Positions 35,179-44,825 of a DNA stretch of 64,000 nt are shown piece by piece (the stretch's first letter is position 1; every line of letters starts with the position of its first letter). The notes below the pieces were generated by a model, which worked only from the letters and a program-made list of their open reading frames with translations, ran no database searches and was not told the origin of the DNA. Source of the DNA: Modicisalibacter luteus DSM 23508 (GTDB lineage Bacteria; Pseudomonadota; Gammaproteobacteria; Pseudomonadales; Halomonadaceae); the NCBI RefSeq assembly GCF_000378505.1, contig NZ_KB899989.1, positions 296,481 to 360,480 on the forward strand, in the 5' to 3' direction. The translations under genes were made by a program, and so were the position numbers.

Positions 35179-35841
35179 TCAGCTCTCGACTTTGGGTGGC
35201 TCGACCTCGAGCTTCTGAGCCGCGATTACCGCCTGAGTGCGTGAATGCACACCCAGCTTGCGCAAGATGGCGGTCACATGGGCCTTGATCGTGGCTTCGG
35301 ATACGTTGAGCTCAAAAGCGATCTGCTTGTTCAGCAGCCCTTCCGTGAGCATGTTGAGTACGCGAAACTGCTGGGGCGTCAACGAAGCGATAGCCTCGGC
35401 GAAGCGCGCCTCTTCCTCGTTGAAATCCTCGAGCAGACCGGTCATCTCCTCCGGGAGCCAGACCTCGCCATCAAGAATTTCCCCAACCGCCTCGGCAATC
35501 ACACTGAGTGAGGCCGACTTGGGAATGAAACCAGACGCCCCGTAGTCGATCGCTCGGCGTACCACGTGCGGCTCGTCACTGCCCGAAACGACGGCCACCG
35601 GAATATCCGGAGTCTGACCTCGCAACTGAATCAGGCCGGAGAAACCGTGCGCACCAGGCATATGCAGGTCGAGCAGGATCAGATCGGCATCGGGATGACG
35701 CGTTACCACCTCGGTCGTAGCATCCATGGTGTCAGCTTCGACGATTTCGGCCTGCGGCGCCACCTGCCGTAGCGCTTGGGTCAATGCGGCGCGAAACAGC
35801 GGATGATCGTCAGCGACGATGAATTTCTGGGCAAAAGCCAT
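35179..35841 (-). CDS. crbR: LuxR/NarL-type response regulator (CrbR/ErdR type)
   Basis: The 220-residue cytoplasmic regulator has an N-terminal receiver domain with acidic pocket Asp11/Asp12, phospho-acceptor Asp58 (ILLDLHMPG), Ser/Thr in VAVVSGSD and Lys in IPKSASL. The C-terminal LuxR helix-turn-helix is LNKQIAFELNVSEATIKAHV. It is the likely partner of the SLC5-fused kinase and should activate acs and acetate transport genes (family knowledge of CrbR/ErdR; pairing here inferred from neighbourhood). The start MAFAQKFIVADDHP at 35841 follows GGAGGAG. acs lies directly upstream on the same strand, separated by a terminator. Confidence 0.88.
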   Translation of the reverse strand: MAFAQKFIVADDHPLFRAALTQALRQVAPQAEIVEADTMDATTEVVTRHPDADLILLDLHMPGAHGFSGLIQLRGQTPDIPVAVVSGSDEPHVVRRAIDYGASGFIPKSASLSVIAEAVGEILDGEVWLPEEMTGLLEDFNEEEARFAEAIASLTPQQFRVLNMLTEGLLNKQIAFELNVSEATIKAHVTAILRKLGVHSRTQAVIAAQKLEVEPPKVES

Positions 35842-35982
35842 TGAGTCTCCTCCGGATCCTCCTGCAGCGTACGGCCGCACCGTCTCGGCGGTGCTGGACA
35901 CGATCCGCCTTTTCCTTCCGCATGTTACCCCATGCCTTGCCGGATTCCCAAGGTTGGAATGAAAGGATCATAAAAAACCATG

Positions 35983-36006
35983 AAAAAACCGGCTCCTTGA
36001 GCCGGC
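35983..36006 (-). terminator. Rho-independent terminator of acs
   Basis: On the minus strand GCCGGCTC, AAG and GAGCCGG are followed by six T residues. It ends the acs transcript before the response-regulator gene, which therefore probably has its own promoter. Confidence 0.85.
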
Positions 36007-36095
36007 ATGAGAATCAGGCCACCGTAAGCTGGCTTACCCCATCCTGTCATAGCGCCCAGGGTCCAGAGGAAGATGGCCTGACAGACAATGCGAAA

Positions 36096-38045
36096 TCAGC
36101 GATTGGCGCGGTTGGAGATCAGGTCCTCGACTACGCTCGGATCGGCCAACGTGCTTGTGTCGCCCAGACCCTCACATTCGTTGGCCGCGATCTTGCGCAG
36201 GATGCGGCGCATGATCTTGCCAGAGCGAGTCTTGGGCAGGCTCGGAGCCCACTGAATGACATCCGGCGAGGCGATCGGACCGATATCCTTGCGCACCCAC
36301 TGGACCAGCTCCTTCTTGAGCTCATCGCTGGGCTCGTATTCATCGCCCAGAGTAACGTAGATATAGATGCCCTGCCCCTTGATGTCGTGCGGATAGCCAA
36401 CGACTGCTGCCTCGGCGACGGCCTGGTGAGCTACCAAGGAGGACTCGATCTCGGCGGTACCCATCCGGTGGCCCGAAACGTTGATAACGTCGTCGACACG
36501 CCCGGTGATCCAGTAGTAGCCATCCTCGTCGCGACGACAGCCGTCACCGGTGAAATACATCCCCTTGTAGGTCGAGAAGTAGGTCTGAACGAAGCGCTCG
36601 TGATTGTTCCAGATCGAACGCGCCTGACCCGGCCAGGAATCCAGAATCACCAGATTGCCGTCCGTAGCGCCCTCGAGGATGTTGCCCTCGTTATCGACCA
36701 GCGCCGGCATGACACCGAAGAACGGGAGCGTGGCAGAGCCCGGCTTGAGGTCAGTGGCGCCGGGTAGTGGCGCAATCATGATGCCGCCGGTCTCAGTCTG
36801 CCACCACGTATCGACGATGGGACAGCGTGAGTTGCCGATCACCCGATGGAACCATTCCCAGGCTTCCGGGTTGATCGGCTCGCCTACCGAACCAAGCAGG
36901 CGCAGGCTGTCGCGCTTGCTGGACTGCATGACGTTGTCACCATGAGCCATCAGGGCGCGTATGGCGGTCGGGGACGTATACAGGATCGACACGTTATGCT
37001 TGTCGATGATTTCGCCGAGACGGCCGTGGGACGGATAACTGGGCACGCCCTCGAACATCAGGGTGGTAGCACCGTTGGCCAGCGGCCCGTAGACGATATA
37101 GCTATGCCCGGTGACCCAGCCGACGTCGGCGCTGCACCAGTAGACCTCGCCATCGTGGTAATCGAAGACGTACTGGTGAGTCATCGACGCATGTAACAGA
37201 TAACCGCCAGTGGTGTGCTTGAGTCCCTTGGGCGCCCCGGTGGAGCCTGAAGTGTAGAGGATGAACAGCGGGTCCTCGGCATTCATGGTCTCGGCGGCAC
37301 AATCGGTGGACTGCTTTTCGGCCACCTCGTGATACCAGACGTCGCGGCCATCGTTCCAGTCGATGTCGCCCCCAGTGCGCTTGACCACCAGCACATGATC
37401 CACCACATCGGTGCCTGTCCGGGTCAGCGCAGCATCGACGTTGTCCTTGAGGGGCACGTGCTTGCCGCCGCGCACCGATTCATCCGCGGTGATGACCAGC
37501 TTCGACTGTGCATCGACGACACGCTGAGCCAGAGCATCCGGTGAGAAGCCGCCGAACACCACCGAGTGGATGGCACCGATGCGGGCACAGGCCAGCATCG
37601 CCATCGCCGCCTCGGGGATCATCGGCATGTAAAGGGTGACTACGTCGCCCTTACCGACACCGAGTTCCTTGAGTGCATTGGCCAATTGGCAGGTTTGCGC
37701 ATGCAGCTCACGATAGGTCAGGGTCTTGCTCTGGTTGGGGTCATCACCTTCCCAGATGATTGCCGGCTGATCGCCACGCGTTTCCAGATGGCGATCCAGA
37801 CAGTTGACGCTGGCGTTGAGCTCGCCGTCCTCGAACCAGCGGATGTCGACATTTTCCGCGTCGAATTCGGTGTGCTTGATCTTGGTCGGAGCCTTGGCCC
37901 AGTCGAGGCGCTTGGCCTGCTCAGCCCAGAACCCTTCAGGATCGTCTACCGACTGCTGGTACATGGCCTGATATTTTTCCCTGTCCGCCCAGGCGTTGGC
38001 GGCGATCTCGTCACGCACTGGATAGACTTTCTGCTGTTCGGTCAT
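36096..38045 (-). CDS. acs: Acetyl-CoA synthetase
   Basis: The 649-residue AMP-forming enzyme converts acetate, ATP and CoA to acetyl-CoA by way of acetyl-AMP. Motifs are the P-loop [19 protein letters not shown], the TWWQTETGG adenylate motif and the C-terminal [11 protein letters not shown] with the catalytic, acetylation-regulated Lys. Length matches the family (about 650). The start [14 protein letters not shown] at 38045 has GAGG about 8 bases upstream; a longer upstream frame is not family-like. It is monocistronic with its own terminator. Regulation by the adjacent CrbS/CrbR-like pair is expected from relatives. Confidence 0.97.
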   Translation of the reverse strand: MTEQQKVYPVRDEIAANAWADREKYQAMYQQSVDDPEGFWAEQAKRLDWAKAPTKIKHTEFDAENVDIRWFEDGELNASVNCLDRHLETRGDQPAIIWEGDDPNQSKTLTYRELHAQTCQLANALKELGVGKGDVVTLYMPMIPEAAMAMLACARIGAIHSVVFGGFSPDALAQRVVDAQSKLVITADESVRGGKHVPLKDNVDAALTRTGTDVVDHVLVVKRTGGDIDWNDGRDVWYHEVAEKQSTDCAAETMNAEDPLFILYTSGSTGAPKGLKHTTGGYLLHASMTHQYVFDYHDGEVYWCSADVGWVTGHSYIVYGPLANGATTLMFEGVPSYPSHGRLGEIIDKHNVSILYTSPTAIRALMAHGDNVMQSSKRDSLRLLGSVGEPINPEAWEWFHRVIGNSRCPIVDTWWQTETGGIMIAPLPGATDLKPGSATLPFFGVMPALVDNEGNILEGATDGNLVILDSWPGQARSIWNNHERFVQTYFSTYKGMYFTGDGCRRDEDGYYWITGRVDDVINVSGHRMGTAEIESSLVAHQAVAEAAVVGYPHDIKGQGIYIYVTLGDEYEPSDELKKELVQWVRKDIGPIASPDVIQWAPSLPKTRSGKIMRRILRKIAANECEGLGDTSTLADPSVVEDLISNRANR

Positions 38046-38169
38046 ACCTAAGCCTCTGCACCTTGAAACATGTTTCTGTCGGCTTCGGAAATAAGCCGAC
38101 CCCTGAAAGTGCATTCAGCATATACCCAGACAGGGGGCTGCACCCTATTAGACATTGGTAGAAGCGATT

Positions 38170-38198
38170 TCTTCTTAATATTCAAAAACTTAAGAAGA
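38170..38198. repeat. Inverted repeat between sprT and acs
   Basis: TCTTCTTAA (38170-38178) and TTAAGAAGA (38190-38198) are perfect 9-base arms around an 11-base A+T-rich centre. It starts 6 bases after the sprT stop and lies 125-153 bases upstream of acs. It could end sprT transcription or be a regulator site for acs. Confidence 0.5.
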
Positions 38199-38203
38199 CA
38201 ATT

Positions 38204-38752
38204 TCAAAGTTGTTCCAAAGCCTTATAGACCAAGGTCTGGCGGCATTGTCGACAAAAATAGGCTTGACCGGCTCGGGCACGGGCATGGCGACGGTGGCTA
38301 AAATAGTGGCTGCGGCAGGCACAGTCATAACGATGAGGCGCCGGGCTAGCCGAGCGGGTATCGAAGCGATGTGTCACGCGTGGCTCGAGACCGTACAGGC
38401 GCGTCATAACGCTACGCCATTCGCGGCCGTGTGGCTGCACGCGACTGCCATCCTTGAGGTGATGAACCAGCCAGTGCGCCATCTCGTGGGGAATCACATC
38501 GACGAAGAAGGCCTGGCGATTCTCGCTGAGCAGAACCGGGTTGAGGCGCAGTCCACCGCGACCGAAATGGGCCTGACCGGCGCATTTGCCACGGATATCC
38601 AGCCACACCTTGGGGCGCGGCAGCTCGGGATACACCTCGCAGGCGAGTCTCCAGGCGGCATCGACCCGCTCTATGGCGCGGGCATACAATGCCGGCCTGT
38701 CGAGGGCAGCGAGTTCTTCGGGATCAGGGGTTGGAAGCACAGGGGATTGCAT
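38204..38752 (-). CDS. sprT: SprT family zinc metalloprotease-like protein
   Basis: The 182-residue protein has the metalloprotease motif VIPHEMAHWLVHHL (HExxH, His and Glu in place) and a C-terminal zinc-ribbon part (DCACRSHYF, then FCRQCRQTLVYK). Bacterial SprT is of unknown function; the fold is shared with Spartan DNA-protein crosslink proteases. I chose MQSPVLPTPDPEEL at 38752. Starts further upstream, including the ATG at 38803, extend it with non-family sequence, and none has a clear ribosome-binding site. It diverges from the YecA-family gene. Confidence 0.85.
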   Translation of the reverse strand: MQSPVLPTPDPEELAALDRPALYARAIERVDAAWRLACEVYPELPRPKVWLDIRGKCAGQAHFGRGGLRLNPVLLSENRQAFFVDVIPHEMAHWLVHHLKDGSRVQPHGREWRSVMTRLYGLEPRVTHRFDTRSASPAPHRYDCACRSHYFSHRRHARARAGQAYFCRQCRQTLVYKALEQL

Positions 38753-38821
38753 TGCGATGCTAGAATGCCGCTCAATGCGGCGCGCGTCCAGCGCCAGACT
38801 CATTTTTTCGGTGAAAACGAC

Positions 38822-39469
38822 ATGCAAGAGACGCCACGCCCCACCCCGCTGCTTGATGACGAAGAGCTGGATCGCCTGGATGATTTCCTCGACTCCGACC
38901 GGGTCGATGCCGATGCTCTGGACGTGATCGGTGCCCACGGATTCCTGGTGGCCCTAGCCGTGGCCCCCCGTGACATCCCGGCCACGACCTGGGTTGGCGA
39001 GCTGTTCCATGGCGAGCCCGAGTTTATCGACGACGCCGAGCGCGACGAGATCCTCAGCCTCCTCGAGCGCCTGCGCAACAACGCCGTGGAGGCCCTTGAG
39101 CAAGGTCACCTGCCAGAACTCCCATTCGAGCTGGAACTCGGCGGCATTGCGCCCGAGGAAACCCCGATCGGTGACTGGTGCGCCGGTTTCATGGAGGGAG
39201 TATTCCTCGACGAGGCGGCTTGGTTCGAAGGTAACGAGGAAGACGCCGCTACCCTGCTGCTCCCGTTCATGGTGCTGTCGGGCCTGTTTGAGGACGAGCC
39301 GGAAATGGCCGACCTCAGCCGGGATGCCACCCAGGCAGAACGCCTCGTGCAGCAACTTCCGGAGCTGACCCTCGATCTATATCTTCACTACCGAGTGCCC
39401 CCGGAGAGTCCCAAACCAACACCGCGCAAGAAAAAACCCGCCGGACGCGGCGGCAAGCGACGTCGTTGA
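38822..39469 (+). CDS. UPF0149/YecA family protein
   Basis: The 215-residue acidic protein has YecA/YgfB-family features. DDEELDRLDDFLDSD and a DALDVIGAHGFLVAL helix are near the N-terminus, and PIGDWCAGFMEGV lies in the centre. A strongly basic tail (PTPRKKKPAGRGGKRRR) may bind nucleic acid. It lacks the SEC-C zinc motif found in full YecA proteins. The function is unknown. The start is the ATG at 38822 with a weak GGTGA upstream; the long in-frame extension before it overlaps sprT antisense and is not credible. Confidence 0.85.
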   Translation: MQETPRPTPLLDDEELDRLDDFLDSDRVDADALDVIGAHGFLVALAVAPRDIPATTWVGELFHGEPEFIDDAERDEILSLLERLRNNAVEALEQGHLPELPFELELGGIAPEETPIGDWCAGFMEGVFLDEAAWFEGNEEDAATLLLPFMVLSGLFEDEPEMADLSRDATQAERLVQQLPELTLDLYLHYRVPPESPKPTPRKKKPAGRGGKRRR

Positions 39470-39485
39470 GGCGCTTGCCCGCCTG

Positions 39486-40637
39486 TCAGCGCAAGCGCGT
39501 AACCCAGGAATCGAGAGTGCCGAAAACCCATTCCCGGAATCGGTATCGCCGGGGCCGCTGAGCCCACTGAGCAGGCAGTATTTCACGGCTCACCGAGAAG
39601 TTGTGCTCGAACAGGGCTGCCGTCTGGTCGGCGAAGGAGGCATTCAGCACCTCCTGGTTGGCCTCAAGATTCCATTGCAGGCTCCAGTGATCGAAATTGC
39701 AGGAACCGACGCTGACCCAGGTATCCGCCAGTGAGATCTTGGCATGAATGAAACCCGGCTGGTATTCGTAGATTCTTACCCCGGCACGCAACAACCTGCC
39801 GTAGAAACGCTGTCCGGCATACCTGACGCCGGGGTGATCGTGGGTATCGCCGGGCAGCAGTAGCCTGACATCAACCCCACGTCGGGCTGCCCGGGCCAGG
39901 CGCCGGCGCAGCGACAGGGTAGGCACGAAATAGGGCGTACACACCCAGATGCGCTGCCGGGCGGTCATCACGCGCTGATGCAAGGAGTGGCGAATGGCCT
40001 GGTAGCGATACCCCTGGCCCCACATCACGCGACCTAGCATTGTACGTTCCGCCGTTGGCTGTCCGTGTGCCTTCAGGCGTTGGACGAGCGCCGGATCGCC
40101 ATCGCCTCGGGTCAACGGCGAGCCCCATAAACGAGCAAAGAGCTGCAGCCAGTCGGCCACGACCGGCCCTTCTATACGTACCGCGACATCGAACCAAGCA
40201 TCAATGAATTCATCGACCGCCCCAAAGCCACCGGTAAACGCCACCTGGCCGTCGACGATCAGCAGCTTGCGATGGTCTCGCATGAGTACGTTACCCAGAT
40301 GCCCCCAGGCCAGAGGATTGAAGAAGCGCAAGGCCACGCCGGCCTCGCGTAGCTTGTCGCAATCCTTGCCGTCGAGTCCCATGGACCCAAAGCCATCGAG
40401 CAGCATCAGGACATTCACGCCACGCTGCGCAGCGTCGGCCAGCCGGTCAATGAGCCGTCCGGCCAACCGTCCCGACTCCATCAGGTACAGTTCGAGAATG
40501 ATGAACGAGCGAGCCTCCGCAATGGCGTCTTCCATGACCGGCAGATATCGCCGACCTTCGGCCAGTAGCGTGAAATGATTGCCATCCCGCCACGTGCCGC
40601 GTCTGCGCCGGCCCGACTCCGCCGTATGCTTTCTCAA
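39486..40637 (-). CDS. clsB: Cardiolipin synthase B-like phospholipase D family protein
   Basis: The 383-residue protein has two HKD phosphatidyltransferase motifs, HRKLLIVDGQVAFTGG and HAKISLADTWVSVGSCN. The N-terminal RDGNHFTLLAEGRRYLP matches the ClsB start (WREGNxxxLL). ClsB makes cardiolipin at the inner membrane from phosphatidylglycerol and related lipids. The most plausible start is the TTG at 40637, with GGAG about 11 bases upstream; the frame upstream overlaps the divergent plsB leader and is not family-like. It is divergent from plsB, grouping two phospholipid-synthesis genes. Confidence 0.85.
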   Translation of the reverse strand: MRKHTAESGRRRRGTWRDGNHFTLLAEGRRYLPVMEDAIAEARSFIILELYLMESGRLAGRLIDRLADAAQRGVNVLMLLDGFGSMGLDGKDCDKLREAGVALRFFNPLAWGHLGNVLMRDHRKLLIVDGQVAFTGGFGAVDEFIDAWFDVAVRIEGPVVADWLQLFARLWGSPLTRGDGDPALVQRLKAHGQPTAERTMLGRVMWGQGYRYQAIRHSLHQRVMTARQRIWVCTPYFVPTLSLRRRLARAARRGVDVRLLLPGDTHDHPGVRYAGQRFYGRLLRAGVRIYEYQPGFIHAKISLADTWVSVGSCNFDHWSLQWNLEANQEVLNASFADQTAALFEHNFSVSREILPAQWAQRPRRYRFREWVFGTLDSWVTRLR

Positions 40638-40670
40638 TACCTTATCGCTCCAGTTCGTAAGACAAATCGC

Positions 40671-40676
40671 TATAAT
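40671..40676 (+). promoter_or_regulatory. -10 box upstream of plsB
   Basis: A perfect TATAAT in the divergent clsB-plsB region. The expected start near 40683 lies 28 bases before the chosen plsB TTG codon and rules out the ATG at 40675 as the start. The -35 region is poor, so an activator may be needed. Confidence 0.45.
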
Positions 40677-40710
40677 GCCGCAATATTCCCTTGCCGGCAT
40701 AGGAGTGGCC

Positions 40711-43140
40711 TTGCTGACCTCCCTGCTCCAACCGTTGCGTCCGCCATTCCGCAAGCTGCTTGCGCGCTGGGTCGACCTGCGCCTGGTCGAGCCCGATCCC
40801 CACACGTTGGGTCTCGATCCAAACAAGCCCACGCTCTACATCCTGTCCCGTACGGCGCTGTCCGATAGCCTGCTGCTGGAAGCCTTCTGTGCACGCCACG
40901 ACCTGCCGCCTCCTGATGCACGGCTGCACCTGGGCCCCCATGCCCTGAAGGCATGCGTTCCACTGCCCAGGCCGGGTCGGCGATTATGGGGCCGCTTGCC
41001 GCCTGCGCCCGCGCCGTTCGCGGCCTTGATCGATGAACTCAAACAACATCCTGACCAGGATGTGCAACTGGTCCCGGTCAGCGTGTTCTGGGGAAGGGCC
41101 CCGGGCAAGACATTCGGTTTCTGGAAATTGCTGGCTGCCGACGACTGGAAGCTCACCGGACGCATGCGCCGTTTGCTGTCGGTGCTGATCAACGGCAAGG
41201 ATGTCGAACTACACTTGGGTGCCCCGCTATCGCTACGCGAGCTGTCCGATGGCCGTTCCTCAGAGCTGACCAGCCGCAAGGTGTCGCGACTGCTACGCGT
41301 ACACTTTCGTCGCGTCCGCACTCGCGTACTAGGACCCGATCTGTCGCACCGCAACATACTGATCGAAGGTGTCGTCGCCAGCCCGGTAATCCAGCGCACC
41401 ATCGAAGAGTGCGCCACCGCATTGGGGCAGTCTCCGCAGCGCATGCGCCGCCGTGCCTGGCGCTACGGGCGCGAGATCGCTTCCAACATGAGCTACCCGG
41501 TACTGCGCTTTCTGGCCCAGCTACTGCATCGCCTCTGGAATCAGCTTTATGCCGGGGTACGGGTCAACGGGCTGGAACGAGCCAAGGCGCTAGCAGGCGA
41601 CCACACCCTGGTCTACGTTCCCTGCCATCGCAGTCACATCGACTACCTGCTGCTCTCCTACGTCCTCTACCGGGAAGGCCTGATGCCGCCCCACATCGCT
41701 GCGGGCCGCAATCTCAACATGCCAATGGTCGGACCGCTGCTAAGACGCGGAGGGGCATTTTTCATGCGCCGCAGTTTCAAGGATAACCGCCTCTACTCGG
41801 CCGTATTCAATGAGTATCTGCATCGCCTGCTGTCACGCGGTCATCCGGTGGAATACTTTATTGAAGGCGGGCGTTCACGCAGTGGACGCATGCTGACTCC
41901 ACGCCCCGGCATGCTGGCCATGACCCTGCGTTCCTACCTGCGCGGCACTCACCGCGAGCTTGCCTTCGTCCCGGTTTATATCGGTTATGAGAAAGTGCTG
42001 GAAAGCAGCAGCTATCTCAAGGAACTGCAGGGCAGCGTCAAGAAGGAGGAATCACCGTTCGATCTAGTAAGGGTGCTAGGGCAACTGCGTCAGCCTTTCG
42101 GGCAGGTCTCGGTCAACGTTGGCGAGCCGCTGCGCCTGGGCGAATTCCTTGATGGCTGTATCCCAAGCTGGCGCCAGGCGGAGAATGATACGCGCCCACC
42201 ATGGTTGACCCGCGCGGTCCCGGCGCTGGGCCGCGAGCTCAGTCGTCGCATCAATGCCGCTGCGTCCCTCAATGCCGTTAATCTAGTGGCACTGGTGCTG
42301 CTCGCCACGCCACACCGCGCTATCGAGGCTGAGCTACTCAAGGAACAGATGGTGATGCTGACCGACCTGCAGCGATTACATCCCGGCGGCGTGCATCTCA
42401 GCTTGCCGGGTGGGACACCAGACGAGTGGCTCACCGCCGCGCATACACTGGGCTTCATTGAGCGGCGCGACCAGGCGCTGGGCGAACTGATTCTGGCCAA
42501 CAGCCAGCAGGCCACACTACTCACCTGGTATCGCAACAACGTACTTCACTTGTTCGCCCTACCGGCACTGGTCGCCTTCGCGTTCCGCAATAATGCACGC
42601 CTGGATCGCGATACGTTGTACGAACTGCTGGCCCCGGCCTGGCCATTGATCGACCATGAGCTGAGCGTCTCGTTGCCCGGCAACTTTCGCCAGGCGCTCG
42701 ACACCACGCTAGAAAGCCTGGTAAGCCTGGGCTTGCTACGCCACGAGAACGGTATCTGGCGGCGCCCCCCCAGCCACGAGGCGGATAGCGAACGCCTCAG
42801 TCTGTTAGGTCGTTTGATTCAGCCGTCACTGGAACGCGGTTATCTGCTGCTCGCCGCCCTGCTGCGCTACCCCAGCGGTAGCCTGACCCGGGAAGAACTC
42901 GAGGAACACAGCCGCCAATTGGCCGAGCGGCTGACCTTGCTGTCCGGTCTCAACGCCCCGGAGTTTTTCGACCGGCGCCTGTTCAGCGGCTTGCTCGACA
43001 CGCTGGAGGAGGAAGGCTGGCTATGGCGTGAGGGGAGTCACTTGTGCTTCGACAAGGCACTGGCAGCTGCGCAGTTGCGAGGCCGCGTGCTGTTCGACCC
43101 TGGGCTGCGCCACCGCTTGCGTCAGATCGCCCGCCAGTGA
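40711..43140 (+). CDS. plsB: Glycerol-3-phosphate 1-O-acyltransferase
   Basis: The 809-residue membrane-associated enzyme acylates sn-glycerol 3-phosphate, the first step of phospholipid synthesis. Acyltransferase motifs are PCHRSHID (His306/Asp311), GGAFFMRRSFKD, YFIEGGRSRSGR and FVPVYIGYEK. I chose the TTG at 40711. AGGAG lies 5 bases upstream, the length is close to E. coli PlsB (807), and the catalytic His falls at residue 306 as in E. coli. In-frame starts upstream overlap the -10 box or the divergent gene. It converges with rsmJ, 13 bases apart. Confidence 0.93.
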   Translation: MLTSLLQPLRPPFRKLLARWVDLRLVEPDPHTLGLDPNKPTLYILSRTALSDSLLLEAFCARHDLPPPDARLHLGPHALKACVPLPRPGRRLWGRLPPAPAPFAALIDELKQHPDQDVQLVPVSVFWGRAPGKTFGFWKLLAADDWKLTGRMRRLLSVLINGKDVELHLGAPLSLRELSDGRSSELTSRKVSRLLRVHFRRVRTRVLGPDLSHRNILIEGVVASPVIQRTIEECATALGQSPQRMRRRAWRYGREIASNMSYPVLRFLAQLLHRLWNQLYAGVRVNGLERAKALAGDHTLVYVPCHRSHIDYLLLSYVLYREGLMPPHIAAGRNLNMPMVGPLLRRGGAFFMRRSFKDNRLYSAVFNEYLHRLLSRGHPVEYFIEGGRSRSGRMLTPRPGMLAMTLRSYLRGTHRELAFVPVYIGYEKVLESSSYLKELQGSVKKEESPFDLVRVLGQLRQPFGQVSVNVGEPLRLGEFLDGCIPSWRQAENDTRPPWLTRAVPALGRELSRRINAAASLNAVNLVALVLLATPHRAIEAELLKEQMVMLTDLQRLHPGGVHLSLPGGTPDEWLTAAHTLGFIERRDQALGELILANSQQATLLTWYRNNVLHLFALPALVAFAFRNNARLDRDTLYELLAPAWPLIDHELSVSLPGNFRQALDTTLESLVSLGLLRHENGIWRRPPSHEADSERLSLLGRLIQPSLERGYLLLAALLRYPSGSLTREELEEHSRQLAERLTLLSGLNAPEFFDRRLFSGLLDTLEEEGWLWREGSHLCFDKALAAAQLRGRVLFDPGLRHRLRQIARQ

Positions 43141-43153
43141 AACGGCAACCGCA

Positions 43154-43936
43154 TCATTTCAAGGCACGATGAACGTAGAGGTCGTAGCGACTGGTTTTGC
43201 CCTCGAGCACGTGACCGGGCTTGGGACCTTCGATGGGGGGTGCCTTGCGGGGGCGCTTGACCACGACGCGGTGGCTTGCCACGTCAAGGGCGGCCTCGAG
43301 CAGGCGCGGAGCGTCACTATCGTCGCCTGCCAAGTCGCGAAACAAACGCATCTCCTTCTTGACCAGTGCCGACTTGTCCCGGTGAGGGAACATCGGATCA
43401 AGGTGGACAACCTGCGGCGGCGCCCCACTCTGCGCCACGACATTGGCAAGATCGCAACCGGCATCGGCATGTACCGCCTGCATGCGTGCAGCGATCATGG
43501 CGATGTCCTCATCTTGCCGGGCCCGACGCAGGCCATCCTCGAGCAGTGCAAAGATCGCCGGCACCCGCTCCAGCAATAATACCTCGGCACCCAGAGTCGC
43601 GAGTACGAAGGCATCGCGCCCCAATCCTGCCGTGGCATCGACGATGCTCGGTGCCATTCCGCCCTTGCCTAGCCCGCACGCCTTGGCCACCAACTGGCCG
43701 CGGCCACCTCCGAAGCGGCGACGATGTGCTGCCTTGCCGCCAATAAAATCAACCTGGAGCGGATTGCCATAGGACCTAGGGTCACCGGCGATGGCCAGCC
43801 CAGCGGGCGTCTCGAGCAGTGCCAGGCCGTGCTCGGGCTGGACCGGCACCCAAGCCATACCTAGACGTTCGGCCAACTCGCGCAGCCCTTCACCTACCGC
43901 GACGATGCCCTGCGGCTCTCTAGCTTCCTGCGTCAC
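43154..43936 (-). CDS. rsmJ: 16S rRNA (guanine(1516)-N2)-methyltransferase
   Basis: The 260-residue class I SAM-dependent enzyme methylates G1516 of 16S rRNA. The SAM motif is [18 protein letters not shown], the catalytic motif [17 protein letters not shown] (DPMFP), and the C-terminus [13 protein letters not shown] is family-typical. The GTG at 43936 overlaps the uppP stop (GTGA), giving a family-like length (about 250) and translational coupling. Confidence 0.92.
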   Translation of the reverse strand: MTQEAREPQGIVAVGEGLRELAERLGMAWVPVQPEHGLALLETPAGLAIAGDPRSYGNPLQVDFIGGKAAHRRRFGGGRGQLVAKACGLGKGGMAPSIVDATAGLGRDAFVLATLGAEVLLLERVPAIFALLEDGLRRARQDEDIAMIAARMQAVHADAGCDLANVVAQSGAPPQVVHLDPMFPHRDKSALVKKEMRLFRDLAGDDSDAPRLLEAALDVASHRVVVKRPRKAPPIEGPKPGHVLEGKTSRYDLYVHRALK

Positions 43937-44748
43937 GCCACCCACATCCAGAGCAGTACACCCCCCAGCAGCAGGCGGTAGGCCACGAACGGCCACATGC
44001 CAATGCGATCCAGCGCTGCCAGAAACAACTTGATACAGATCAGCGCTGCGATGAAAGAGAGACCAGCCCCAATCAGTACATCGTAGATTGCTGCATCCGA
44101 GCCGGACTCTACCAACTCCAGTCCCTTGAGCGTACCGGCAGCAATGATCAACGGTATCGATAACAGGAAAGAGAACCGCGCCGAGCTGAGGCGATCGAAG
44201 CCCAACAATAGCGCCGCCGTAATGGTAATTCCCGAACGGGACGTGCCCGGGATCAGGGCAATGGCCTGGAACAGACCGATGATAAGTGCGGCCTTGATAG
44301 TCAGCGTCGCCAAATCGCGGGTACGGCTACCCCGGGCATCGGCCCACCATAACAGCAGACCGAACACGATGGTGGTAATCGCGATCACCAGCGACGAGCG
44401 CAGCGAGGATTCAATGAGATCGTTGAACAACCCGCCGATGATGACGGCCGGCACGGTGGCTAGCAGCACCATCCAGCCCAGCCAGCTGGATTCGTTCTGG
44501 CGCGAGGCCAACGACCCCGAACCGGCGAACTGGCCAAACCAGCCGGACAGGATCGCGACGATATCGCGTCGAAACGCCATCATCACGGCGGCCAGCGTGC
44601 CCACGTGAACGGCGACATCGAAGGCCAACCCCTGGTCAGGCCAGCCCAGCACCTGCGAGGGCAGAATCAAATGAGCTGACGAGGAAATAGGCAGAAATTC
44701 TGTCACCCCTTGAATGAGGGCCAGCACTACCAGTTGAAACCAGTCCAT
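43933..44748 (-). CDS. uppP: Undecaprenyl-diphosphate phosphatase
   Basis: The 271-residue polytopic inner-membrane enzyme dephosphorylates undecaprenyl pyrophosphate to recycle the lipid carrier for peptidoglycan and O-antigen. Motifs are [15 protein letters not shown] (about 13-27) and [14 protein letters not shown] with the catalytic Ser/Arg. The start [14 protein letters not shown] at 44748 follows AGGAAA. It overlaps rsmJ by four bases and follows tsaB by 77 bases. Confidence 0.96.
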   Translation of the reverse strand: MDWFQLVVLALIQGVTEFLPISSSAHLILPSQVLGWPDQGLAFDVAVHVGTLAAVMMAFRRDIVAILSGWFGQFAGSGSLASRQNESSWLGWMVLLATVPAVIIGGLFNDLIESSLRSSLVIAITTIVFGLLLWWADARGSRTRDLATLTIKAALIIGLFQAIALIPGTSRSGITITAALLLGFDRLSSARFSFLLSIPLIIAAGTLKGLELVESGSDAAIYDVLIGAGLSFIAALICIKLFLAALDRIGMWPFVAYRLLLGGVLLWMWVA

Positions 44749-44825
44749 TGATGTTTCCTGTATCCATGGGAGGGGAAATGGGCCCGAGGCCGCCGAGATA
44801 TATTGCCTATCGTGAGCGTTGAGGC

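Noticed and set aside
40675..40710. ATG at 40675 as the plsB start
   Set aside because: It overlaps the TATAAT box, lacks a ribosome-binding site and shifts the catalytic His away from position 306 of E. coli PlsB.
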